DNA of 64,000 nt, taken from contig NZ_CP022187.1 in the NCBI RefSeq assembly GCF_003111645.1, forward strand, positions 1,984,001 to 2,048,000, written 5' to 3'. Numbering within the stretch: position 1 is the first letter of the stretch; each line of letters begins with the position of its first letter. This stretch comes from Parazoarcus communis (lineage in GTDB: Bacteria > Pseudomonadota > Gammaproteobacteria > Burkholderiales > Rhodocyclaceae). The position numbers and the translations under genes were made by a program. The notes below the pieces were generated by a model. The model was not told where the DNA came from. It saw only the letters and a program-made list of their open reading frames with translations, and searched no databases. This document shows, one piece after another, positions 8,790 through 15,406 of the stretch.

Positions 8790-9466
8790 ACAGACTCGCA
8801 CCCTCACTGTCTGCCACAACCGCTAAGCAGGACGACTTCGAGCACTGGTGGACACTGCCGGGCGAATGGGTGGAAACACCCAATGAGAGGCGTGACGGCT
8901 GGAGTGGGGTGATTCGCGCCCTCACCGATCACACCCTGTGTTACGTCAAGCGCCAGCGCAATCACCTGTGCCGCACCCTGAGCCACCCGCTGGGCTGGCC
9001 GACGGCGAGCAGGGAAGCCCACTTTCTCGACGCGGTGCGCAACCTCGGCTTGCGCGTGCCGGAAACGGTCTACCACGGCGTGCGCAAGTATTCGCGCGGA
9101 ACCGAAGCCGTTCTCGCCACCCGTGCGCTCGATGGTTTTACCGCGCTGTCCGAGCACACCGGCTTGAGCGCAGCACAACGCGAGACCCTGGCAACCGAGC
9201 TCGGCCGGGTGCTCGGCGTGCTTCACCGTGCGCGTTTTCAGCACGGTTGCCTTTACGACAAGCATGTGATGGTGCGCTGGCAGGGCGAGCAACCCGACGT
9301 CGCCCTGCTCGACCTCGAGAAAATGCGCCGCCGCTTCAGCGCGGACGCTGCGGCCAAGCGCGACCTCGACCAGTTGAAACGTCATCAGTCGATCCTGACC
9401 CCGGCGCAGTGGGACATGATGCTCGAATCGCACCGACAGGCACTGCGCGAAAATACCGACGTTTGA
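8786..9466 (+). CDS. Lipopolysaccharide kinase, InaA/WapQ family
   Basis: 226 residues with a degenerate protein-kinase fold typical of InaA/Kdo kinases: N-lobe FLDAVRNLGLRVPETVYHGV, then LGRVLGVLHRARFQHGCLYDKHVMV (catalytic-loop region with H and D), and VALLDLEKMRRR (DFG-equivalent LDLEK). Such proteins phosphorylate sugars of the lipopolysaccharide core on the cytoplasmic face. Its start overlaps the methyltransferase stop (ATGA), so the two are probably translated together. The context repeats the colRS-methyltransferase-wapQ cluster. It is shorter than typical family members (about 250), but the core motifs are present. Confidence 0.83.
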   Translation: MNRLAPSLSATTAKQDDFEHWWTLPGEWVETPNERRDGWSGVIRALTDHTLCYVKRQRNHLCRTLSHPLGWPTASREAHFLDAVRNLGLRVPETVYHGVRKYSRGTEAVLATRALDGFTALSEHTGLSAAQRETLATELGRVLGVLHRARFQHGCLYDKHVMVRWQGEQPDVALLDLEKMRRRFSADAAAKRDLDQLKRHQSILTPAQWDMMLESHRQALRENTDV

Positions 9467-9513
9467 GCTTTTCTTCACAGCAGCAGCACACTTCGCCAAC
9501 ACCCGGCAGCCCA

Positions 9514-9545
9514 AACTCCCTGACACCATCATCACTCAGGGAGTT
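9514..9545 (+). promoter_or_regulatory. Hairpin sequestering the ribosome binding site of the next gene
   Basis: Perfect 10-bp inverted repeat, AACTCCCTGA / TCAGGGAGTT, with a 12-base loop. The right arm (9536-9545) contains GGGAG, the Shine-Dalgarno sequence seven bases before ATG 9551. Folding would hide the ribosome binding site, so translation of the second methyltransferase may depend on temperature, a protein or upstream translation. Read in DNA, the same symmetry could instead be an operator. Confidence 0.65.
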
Positions 9546-9550
9546 GCAAC

Positions 9551-10198
9551 ATGCACAGTCTCACCGCCGGGTACCGCGGACGCTTCAAGTACGACAGCCG
9601 GACCGCGACCGCCTACCAGCAGGTGGATCCGGACAAGCATCAGGCTGAAATGCGCCTGGTGGACAAGGTGCTGTCCATGGTTCCCCCTGCACACCGCGTT
9701 CTGGATTTGCCATGTGGCGGCGGCCGTCTGAGCCTGCATGTGAGCCAGCGCGGCTATCAGGTGACCGCAGCGGACCTGTCGGATGCCATGATCGCCATCG
9801 CGGGCAGCACGCTGCACGCACACGGACTGACACACGGTGTCGACAAGCAGGACATCGAGCACACCACCTACCCCGACCGGGCCTTCGATACGGTGTTCTC
9901 CTTCCGCCTCTTCCATCACTTCCCCAACGCCGACATTCGCCAGCGTGCGGTCAGCGAGCTGTGCCGGATCTCGGGCAGGTATGTGGCGATGTCCTATTTC
10001 AGTCCCTGGTCCGTCACCTCGATCAAGCGCCGCATCCGCGTACTGCGCGGCGGACGCCCGTCGGAGAAGCACTCAACTTCGCTGCGCGAGGTCGAAGCGT
10101 ACTTCGCACGCGCCGGCTTTCGACTGGTGCGGGACTTCGCCCGCAGCCCCTTCATTCACACACTGCATCTCGCGCTATTCGAGCGCATCGAAGCCTGA
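9551..10198 (+). CDS. Class I SAM-dependent methyltransferase (second copy)
   Basis: 215 residues: motif I VLDLPCGGGRLSLHV (about 48-62), motif II VTAADLSDAMIAIA, and DTVFSFRLFHHFPN. The wording LDLPCG...ADLSDAM...D.VFSFRLFHH parallels the methyltransferase at 8094-8789 (LDLPCG...ADNSADM...DSIFCMRLMHH), so they look like distant paralogs. The C-terminal half is basic (IKRRIRVLRGGRPSEKHS), compatible with a membrane-lipid or lipopolysaccharide substrate, but the substrate is unknown. It follows the InaA-type kinase by 84 bases that hold an RBS-masking hairpin. Convergent with the next operon. Confidence 0.84.
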   Translation: MHSLTAGYRGRFKYDSRTATAYQQVDPDKHQAEMRLVDKVLSMVPPAHRVLDLPCGGGRLSLHVSQRGYQVTAADLSDAMIAIAGSTLHAHGLTHGVDKQDIEHTTYPDRAFDTVFSFRLFHHFPNADIRQRAVSELCRISGRYVAMSYFSPWSVTSIKRRIRVLRGGRPSEKHSTSLREVEAYFARAGFRLVRDFARSPFIHTLHLALFERIEA

Positions 10199-10242
10199 GC
10201 ACCGACGGCACCGTTCGCAGCGCACGGCCCGGGGAGCGGCGC

Positions 10243-11610
10243 TCATCCGGCGGGCAGGCTCAGGACCGCGCGCAGCCCGCCGCCGGGCGATGCTTCGAGC
10301 ACGACGGACCCGCCGTACAGGCGGGCGAGATCATTCACGATGCCCAGACCAAGGCCGGACCCCGGCACCAGCTCGTCGGTGCGCACGCCACGCTCGAACA
10401 CCGCCTCCCTGACCTCCGGCGCCAGACCGGGACCGTCGTCGTCGATACTGACGACGAGCCCCTGCCCGCTCACCGACACCTTGACGTCGACCCGTGATGC
10501 GGCCCATTTGCACGCGTTGTCGAGCAGATTGCCGAGCATTTCCTGCAGATCCTGTTCCTCGCCACGGAACACCGCATCGCCTGCCGCACCACGCCACTCG
10601 ACCGACAGCACCCGATCCGGATGCAGGCGCTGCATGACCCTGAGCAGCGCCTCGAGCGCCCGTCGCAAGGGGGTGCGCACCCCGGGCACCTGCACCGCAG
10701 CAGCGGCGCGGGCGCGGGCGAGGTGGTAATCCACCTGGCGACGTGCGGCACCGACCTGTTCAGCAACGAGGCGTGCAAGGGCGCTGTCCTCCGCTGCCGC
10801 CGCATTCGCAAGAATGGCCAACGGGGTCTTGACCGCATGCGCGAGGTTGCCCGCCTGCGTGCGCGCACGCATGACCACCTCTGCGTCGCGCCCCAGCACC
10901 GCATTGAATTCATCGACCAGCGGACGCACCTCATCCGGGAACCGCCCCTCCAGCGCGCGGCTGCGCCCGTCCCGAACGTCGGCGAGACCGCGGCGCAGAC
11001 GCCGCAGCGGTGCCAGGCCTGCCCACACCTGAATGAAGACCGCCGCAGCCAGACCGGCGGCCAGAATGCACAAGGCCAGCACGAGCAGGCCGACGAATTC
11101 GCGCACCGGGCCTTCCATCGTCTGCTCATCGACCGCCACGATGAGGCGCAGGGGCAGACCGGGGTGGTCCGCCAGCCTGACCACACGCTCCATCATGACC
11201 AGCGTGGCGCCGTCCGGACCGCCGATGCGGTGGATGTGCACCTGGCCGTCATCAAGGCGGTCGGCCGGCACGGTGAGCACCGTGTCCCACAGCGAGCGTG
11301 AGCGCAGGTGTCCGATACCGTGGGCGCCCTCCCCGTCGACCTGCCAGTAGAGTCCAGAGTACGGCTTCTGCAGGCGCGGATCGCTCAACGCAGACAGGAG
11401 CCTGGGACGCAGATCCTCGCCGAACTCGACATTGGCGGTGAGCTGGTCGAGCTGAACCCGCAACTCTGCATGCAGACGGGCAGCAACATGCTCGCGGAAG
11501 AGATCAGCGAGAAAGAAACCCGACAGCGTGAGCGCTGCCAGGATCCATACAAGGCTGCCGGCAAGCAGCCGGAACCGCAGCGAACCGACACGCGGCAGCG
11601 CCTGTTTCAT
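10243..11610 (-). CDS. Sensor histidine kinase, PhoQ-like
   Basis: 455 residues: helices at about 16-36 and 172-196 with a periplasmic domain between them, HAMP (LAPLRRLRRGLADVRDG), H-box NLAHAVKTPLAIL with presumed H258, N-box EMLGNLLDNACKWA, and G-boxes DDDGPGLAP and GSGLGLGIVNDL. The LAHAVKTPL H-box is characteristic of PhoQ-type kinases. It overlaps the response regulator by four bases and is the last gene of a leftward pepSY-regulator-kinase operon. Divergent heme-protein genes make a redox or metal-related signal plausible, but nothing in the sensor domain proves it. Confidence 0.87.
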   Translation of the reverse strand: MKQALPRVGSLRFRLLAGSLVWILAALTLSGFFLADLFREHVAARLHAELRVQLDQLTANVEFGEDLRPRLLSALSDPRLQKPYSGLYWQVDGEGAHGIGHLRSRSLWDTVLTVPADRLDDGQVHIHRIGGPDGATLVMMERVVRLADHPGLPLRLIVAVDEQTMEGPVREFVGLLVLALCILAAGLAAAVFIQVWAGLAPLRRLRRGLADVRDGRSRALEGRFPDEVRPLVDEFNAVLGRDAEVVMRARTQAGNLAHAVKTPLAILANAAAAEDSALARLVAEQVGAARRQVDYHLARARAAAAVQVPGVRTPLRRALEALLRVMQRLHPDRVLSVEWRGAAGDAVFRGEEQDLQEMLGNLLDNACKWAASRVDVKVSVSGQGLVVSIDDDGPGLAPEVREAVFERGVRTDELVPGSGLGLGIVNDLARLYGGSVVLEASPGGGLRAVLSLPAG

Positions 11611-12269
11611 TCCGGCGTCACGAGCCGATAGCCCAGTCCGCGAACGGTCTCGATCAGGCCGGCCGGCAGCTTCTTGCGCAGCCGCCCGATGAACACTTCG
11701 ATGGTGTTGGAGTCGCGGTCGTAGTCCTGCGCATAGATGTGCTCATTCAGATCGGTGCGCGACACGACCTCACCCTGGTGATGCATCAGATAGGCAAGCA
11801 CCCTGAACTCATGACTCGTCAGGCTCACCGGCTGACCGTTCAGGCTGACCCTGCCGGCACGCGTATCGAGTACAACCGGACCGCACGCAAGGCTCGCGCT
11901 CGCATGCCCGCCCGCCCGCCGGATCAGGGCCCGCATCCGGGCGAGCAGCTCTTCCATGTGAAACGGCTTGGTCAGGTAATCGTCAGCGCCCGCATCGATG
12001 CCAGCCACCTTCTCGTGCCAGCCATCGCGCGCGGTCAGGATCAGCACCGGTACGGTCATCCCGTCTGCGCGCCACTTGCCCAGCACGGTGAGCCCGTCCA
12101 TGCGCGGCAGGCCGAGATCGAGAATAACCGCATCGAAGGTTTCCACGGCCCCGAGAAAGTGCGCATCCTCACCGTTGTCAGCCGTGACAACCGCATAGCC
12201 CGCCGCATCGAGCGCCTGCTTAAGCTGCCCGGCGAGCGTCGGCTCGTCTTCCACCACGAGAATGCGCAT
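11607..12269 (-). CDS. OmpR-family response regulator, PhoP-like
   Basis: 220 residues: receiver with E7/D8/E9, phospho-acceptor D51 (AVILDLGLPRMDG), K in LTKPFHMEELLARM, and a winged-helix domain with VFIGRLRKKLPAGLIETVRGLGYRL. The start codon shares a base with the upstream PepSY gene stop (TGATG), and its own stop overlaps the kinase start, so all three genes are translationally coupled. It probably controls the adjacent divergent cytochrome/reductase operon. A TTCAG direct repeat in the shared promoter region is a candidate binding site. Confidence 0.9.
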   Translation of the reverse strand: MRILVVEDEPTLAGQLKQALDAAGYAVVTADNGEDAHFLGAVETFDAVILDLGLPRMDGLTVLGKWRADGMTVPVLILTARDGWHEKVAGIDAGADDYLTKPFHMEELLARMRALIRRAGGHASASLACGPVVLDTRAGRVSLNGQPVSLTSHEFRVLAYLMHHQGEVVSRTDLNEHIYAQDYDRDSNTIEVFIGRLRKKLPAGLIETVRGLGYRLVTPE

Positions 12270-12631
12270 CAGTGCCGCTCCTCCTTGCTTCGCTCGTCGC
12301 CGGTCCTGCGTCCGCGCACCGACAGTACGCTGCCGTCTTTCGCATCGACGAGCAACCTGGCCATGCTGCCGTCGTCACGCAGCAGCTTCAGTTCGTACAA
12401 CCAGCGCCCATCGTCCCGCTCAAGCTCGATCTCGATGATCTGCCCCGGATGCGACTGCTCCACGCGCTCGATGATGTCGCGCAGCGGGATAACCTCCCCG
12501 GCCTCGAGCGCACGCCGCGCCCGGTCATGGTCGTGCGCATCGGAAGCCCGTGCCGGCATGCTGACAGCGGCTGAGCACAGCACTGCCATGGAAAGCAGGG
12601 GGGCAAGAAGGCGTGCAGCAAAGGAACGCAT
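12269..12631 (-). CDS. Secreted PepSY-domain protein
   Basis: 120 residues from ATG 12631, with AGGAG nine bases before it (the frame remains open further upstream to 12709). An N-terminal signal peptide ending near AVSMPARAS-DA is followed by a His/Asp-rich stretch (DAHDHDRAR) and a PepSY domain (about 45-110; VIPLRDIIERVEQSHPGQII ... VDAKDGSVLSV). Small periplasmic PepSY proteins often precede PhoPQ-like pairs and may modulate the sensor domain. The DAHDHD stretch could bind metal, which is inference. Confidence 0.83.
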   Translation of the reverse strand: MRSFAARLLAPLLSMAVLCSAAVSMPARASDAHDHDRARRALEAGEVIPLRDIIERVEQSHPGQIIEIELERDDGRWLYELKLLRDDGSMARLLVDAKDGSVLSVRGRRTGDERSKEERH

Positions 12632-12748
12632 TACGACGGACTCCTTTCGGGGGCGAGGCTTGAATGATAACGACACGGCAGTTGCGAGGCCTGCATCCAT
12701 GGCTCTCACTTATAGCCGTGGCCGACTGAACCCGCGATGAACGTCCGC

Positions 12749-12764
12749 TTCAGGATGCATTCAG
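12749..12764. promoter_or_regulatory. TTCAG-N6-TTCAG direct repeat, candidate response-regulator site
   Basis: Two identical pentamers with an 11-base period (TTCAG, GATGCA, TTCAG) lie in the 187-base divergent region between the PepSY-regulator-kinase operon and the SHP cytochrome operon. One-turn direct repeats are the usual binding geometry of OmpR-family dimers. No clear -35/-10 was placed with confidence. Confidence 0.45.
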
Positions 12765-12818
12765 CCGCCGGCGCCCATCATGGCGCCATCTTCCCAGTCA
12801 CGCTCACCGGAGGCAGAC

Positions 12819-13238
12819 ATGCCCGGCAATCGCTTCAATCTTTCCATCCTTGTTCTTGCACTCGCCGTTCCCGCACTTGCCGCGGCGGGTCCGCGCGACG
12901 AACTCCTCAACCGCTACAGGGCCGAGGCGCGCACGGCCGATGCAAGCTTCAGCGCATTCTCCGCTGCGCGTGGCGAGGCGCTCTATCGCGACCGCCATGA
13001 CGGTGGCAAACCGGACACCCCAGCGTGCACATCGTGCCATGCCAAGGACCCGCGCAAGCCCGGCCAGACCCAGACCGGAAAGCGCATCGACCCTGTCGCG
13101 GTATCGGTCAGCCCGGATCGCTATACCGATCCGGCAAAGGTCGAGAAATGGTTCAGGCGCAACTGCAACGAAGTCCTTGGCCGCGAGTGCACTGCGCTCG
13201 AAAAAGGTGACTGGCTCACCTGGATGATCAGCCAGTAA
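12819..13238 (+). CDS. SHP-type monoheme cytochrome c (DUF1924)
   Basis: 139 residues from ATG 12819 (GGAGG five bases upstream; the longer GTG/ATG extensions lack this). A signal peptide (FNLSILVLALAVPALAAA) is followed by a mature domain with one heme site CTSCH and the family-typical C-terminal RNCNEVLGRECTALEKGDWLTW. DUF1924 includes the sphaeroides heme protein, an unusual high-spin cytochrome with a displaceable asparagine ligand that binds O2 or other small ligands. The RNCN asparagine is the likely equivalent. It is followed 16 bases later by a diheme cytochrome c, its established electron donor in other bacteria. Confidence 0.85.
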   Translation: MPGNRFNLSILVLALAVPALAAAGPRDELLNRYRAEARTADASFSAFSAARGEALYRDRHDGGKPDTPACTSCHAKDPRKPGQTQTGKRIDPVAVSVSPDRYTDPAKVEKWFRRNCNEVLGRECTALEKGDWLTWMISQ

Positions 13239-13254
13239 TCCGCAGGAGACCATC

Positions 13255-13749
13255 ATGAACATTCCCGTCCGCCCCCTCGTATCCGCCTCACTCATTCTTG
13301 CCGTCAGCGCCTTCGTCCTCACGGGTGCGGTTGCCGACGGCGGGCACTACTTCCCGCCGGTCGCAGACAAGACCACTGCAGACGAATGCGGCAGCTGCCA
13401 TCTCGCATTCCCGCCCTCCATGCTGCCTGCAGCATCGTGGCGCAAGCTGATGGGTCAGCTCGACCAGCATTTCGGCGACGACGCGAGCGTCGACGCTGCA
13501 AGCGCCGACATCATCACCCGCTATCTGACCGCCAATGCGGGCGACAGCAGCGGGCTTCGCTTCAGCGGCAAACTGCTGCGCGACCTCGCCCCCGGCGCAG
13601 CTCCGCTGCGCATCACCGACCTCCCGCGCTGGAAGCGCGAGCACCGCAAGATCCGCGCGGCCGAGTGGGCCGACCCGAAGGTTAAATCGAAAGCCAACTG
13701 CGCCGCCTGCCACGAGGGCGCTGCCCGCGGCTACTTCGATGACGACTGA
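13255..13749 (+). CDS. Diheme cytochrome c (DHC family)
   Basis: 164 residues, signal peptide at the N-terminus (ASLILAVSAFVLTGAVA), and two heme-attachment sites: CGSCH (about residue 44) and CAACH near the C-terminus (about 151). The size and the wide CxxCH spacing match the dihaem cytochrome c family that partners SHP. It is periplasmic and would pass electrons from the membrane flavocytochrome encoded downstream to the SHP protein encoded upstream. The three genes are closely spaced on one strand and presumably co-transcribed. Confidence 0.87.
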   Translation: MNIPVRPLVSASLILAVSAFVLTGAVADGGHYFPPVADKTTADECGSCHLAFPPSMLPAASWRKLMGQLDQHFGDDASVDAASADIITRYLTANAGDSSGLRFSGKLLRDLAPGAAPLRITDLPRWKREHRKIRAAEWADPKVKSKANCAACHEGAARGYFDDD

Positions 13750-13790
13750 TCGCCTCCGGTCATGACGCTTCGTTCTCCAGGACAATACCC

Positions 13791-15113
13791 ATGAAACGCG
13801 TTCTGCTCCCCTTCCTCTGCACCGTCACACTCGCGTGGTTCGGCGCCTTGCTCGTCGAAGCGGCGCCAGCCGGTACCGCGCTGCCCTGGGCGTTCCGGCA
13901 GCAGGCGCTTTATCTCACAGGCCTGTGGTCCTTCGCGCTCATGTCGCTGATCATGGTGCTGGCAACGCGCCCTGCCTGGCTTGAAGCACCGCTGGGCGGC
14001 ATGGACCGCATCTATCGTATCCACAAATGGGCAGGCATCCTCGCCGTGCTCTTCGCCGCTGCGCACTGGCTGATCGAGATGGCGGACGACGTGATCAAGG
14101 CCGTCTTCGGCCGCGCAGGCCGGATCCCCGGAAACCACGACGGCGGCTTTCTCGCCATGATGCAGGATGTCGGCGAGGACCTCGGCGAGTGGGCCATCTA
14201 TGCCTTGCTGGCCATGCTGCTCATCACCCTGTGGCGCAAGTTTCCCTACCATCTGTGGCGTTACCTGCATCACGTGATGCCGGTGCTCTACCTGATGCTG
14301 GCAATCCATGTCGCCTTTCTTGCACCCACGGTGTGGTGGTCGCAACCGGTCGGGTGGATGCTCGCAGTGCTCATCACGATGGGCGTTGCGGCGAGCGTGG
14401 TGTCGCTGACAGGGCGCATCGGCAGACGCCGGCGCGTCGCCGGTACCATCGAGTCGGTGCATGCCACGGCTGATGGCATCTGCGAAATCGACTGCCTGCT
14501 GGACCCGCAATGGAAAGGTCATCGCGCCGGACAGTTTGCATTCGTGACCTTCGATGCCATCGAGGGCGCCCACCCCTTCACCATCGCCAGCGCCGACCGT
14601 GGCGATCATCATGTCCATTTCAAGATCAAGGCGCTGGGCGACTACACCCGTGGTCTGGAGCGAAAGCTACGGGCCGGACAGTCGGTTCAGGTCGAAGGCC
14701 CTTACGGCCGCTTCGACTTCCGCCGCGCGTCACGCAAGGCAGCGCAGATCTGGATTGCGGGTGGCATTGGCATCACGCCTTTCATCGCCTGGCTCGAATC
14801 GCTGCAGAACATGTCCGACAGTGCGCCCGAAGTCGACCTCTACTACAGCACCCGATGCCGTGACGACGATCCCTTCGTCAGCCGTCTGGAATCGCTGTGC
14901 GCGGGCCTCGCATCGGTCAGGCTGCATGTCGTCAGCACCGACCGCGACCCGGTGCTGAACGCCGAATGGCTGCAGCGGCAGCACGGCGCGGCAAAGCACA
15001 CCGAGCTCTGGTTCTGCGGTCCGCGCGCATTCGGAGATGCCCTGCGCACGGGCATCTCCCGCCTCGGGATGCGAGGTGTACGTTTTCATCAGGAAGCATT
15101 CGAGATGCGCTGA
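13791..15113 (+). CDS. Ferric-reductase-like flavocytochrome (NOX/FRE family)
   Basis: 440 residues. The N-terminal half has about six transmembrane helices with histidine pairs suited to two b hemes (HKWAGILAVLFAAAHW; YLHHVMPVLYLMLAIH). The C-terminal half is a cytoplasmic FAD/NAD(P)H reductase: HPFTIASA (FAD binding), YGRFDFR, GGIGITPFIAWL (nucleotide binding) and ELWFCGPRAFG. It should move electrons from NAD(P)H across the membrane. With SHP and DHC downstream acceptors this would be a periplasmic electron chain. In other SHP clusters the membrane partner is a simpler cytochrome b, so a flavocytochrome here is a variation. Confidence 0.85.
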   Translation: MKRVLLPFLCTVTLAWFGALLVEAAPAGTALPWAFRQQALYLTGLWSFALMSLIMVLATRPAWLEAPLGGMDRIYRIHKWAGILAVLFAAAHWLIEMADDVIKAVFGRAGRIPGNHDGGFLAMMQDVGEDLGEWAIYALLAMLLITLWRKFPYHLWRYLHHVMPVLYLMLAIHVAFLAPTVWWSQPVGWMLAVLITMGVAASVVSLTGRIGRRRRVAGTIESVHATADGICEIDCLLDPQWKGHRAGQFAFVTFDAIEGAHPFTIASADRGDHHVHFKIKALGDYTRGLERKLRAGQSVQVEGPYGRFDFRRASRKAAQIWIAGGIGITPFIAWLESLQNMSDSAPEVDLYYSTRCRDDDPFVSRLESLCAGLASVRLHVVSTDRDPVLNAEWLQRQHGAAKHTELWFCGPRAFGDALRTGISRLGMRGVRFHQEAFEMR

Positions 15114-15130
15114 CAAGGCCGAAACCGCGT

Positions 15131-15167
15131 GGGCGGGCGCGATCGAAGGCGATGATCGCACCCGCCC
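15131..15167 (+). terminator. Strong hairpin after the flavocytochrome operon
   Basis: Arms GGGCGGGCGCGATC and GATCGCACCCGCCC pair over 14 bases with one mismatch around a 9-base loop. It starts 17 bases after the flavocytochrome stop codon. No U-tract follows, so it is either a Rho-assisted terminator or a 3'-end stabiliser. It also separates that operon from the leuA promoter. Confidence 0.5.
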
Positions 15168-15179
15168 ATGCGCTGCGAC

Positions 15180-15209
15180 TTGCCATGACGCAAATCGCTG
15201 CCTTATAGT
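15180..15209 (+). promoter_or_regulatory. Candidate sigma-70 promoter of the leu leader and leuA
   Basis: TTGCCA (15180-15185), an 18-base spacer and TATAGT (15204-15209). Transcription would start around 15216, at or next to the ATG of the leucine-rich leader peptide (15217), so that peptide would be leaderless. Confidence 0.5.
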
Positions 15210-15216
15210 GCGGCAC

Positions 15217-15309
15217 ATGAAACCCGAACGCGACCTCCTCTCCCTGTCGCTTCGCCTCCTGCCGGCGGGTGTGCTGCTGCACGCCCGACTGCTGCGCCCC
15301 GCGCGCTGA
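15217..15309 (+). CDS. leuL: Leucine-rich leader peptide upstream of leuA
   Basis: A 30-residue frame, ATG to TGA, 97 bases upstream of leuA and on its strand. Ten of 30 residues are leucine, in pairs (DLLSLSLRLLP; VLLHARLLRP), and all are CTN codons. A leucine-rich short peptide directly ahead of 2-isopropylmalate synthase is the classic arrangement for attenuation, in which ribosome stalling at leucine codons reports low Leu-tRNA. A GGGTGTGC segment inside the frame can pair either with GCACGCCC in the same frame or with CACACCC after it. No U-tract terminator is evident, so any control may act through translation or Rho. Function is inferred, not shown. Confidence 0.6.
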   Translation: MKPERDLLSLSLRLLPAGVLLHARLLRPAR

Positions 15310-15340
15310 ATACATTCCCCCCTCCCTTCGTGCCACACCC
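15267..15340 (+). promoter_or_regulatory. Mutually exclusive pairing segments (candidate leu attenuator)
   Basis: GGGTGTGC at 15267-15274 forms a stem (one G-U pair) with GCACGCCC at 15279-15286, both inside the leader peptide. The same GGGTGTG can pair perfectly with CACACCC at 15334-15340. Ribosome position on the leucine codons would decide which forms. The leuA ribosome binding site (GGAG, 15397-15400) lies further downstream. Confidence 0.4.
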
Positions 15341-15406
15341 CACTGCCCGCGCACCCATGCAGGCAGTCGAGCCGTATACGCAATCAGACCTTAGCCGGAG
15401 CCGACC

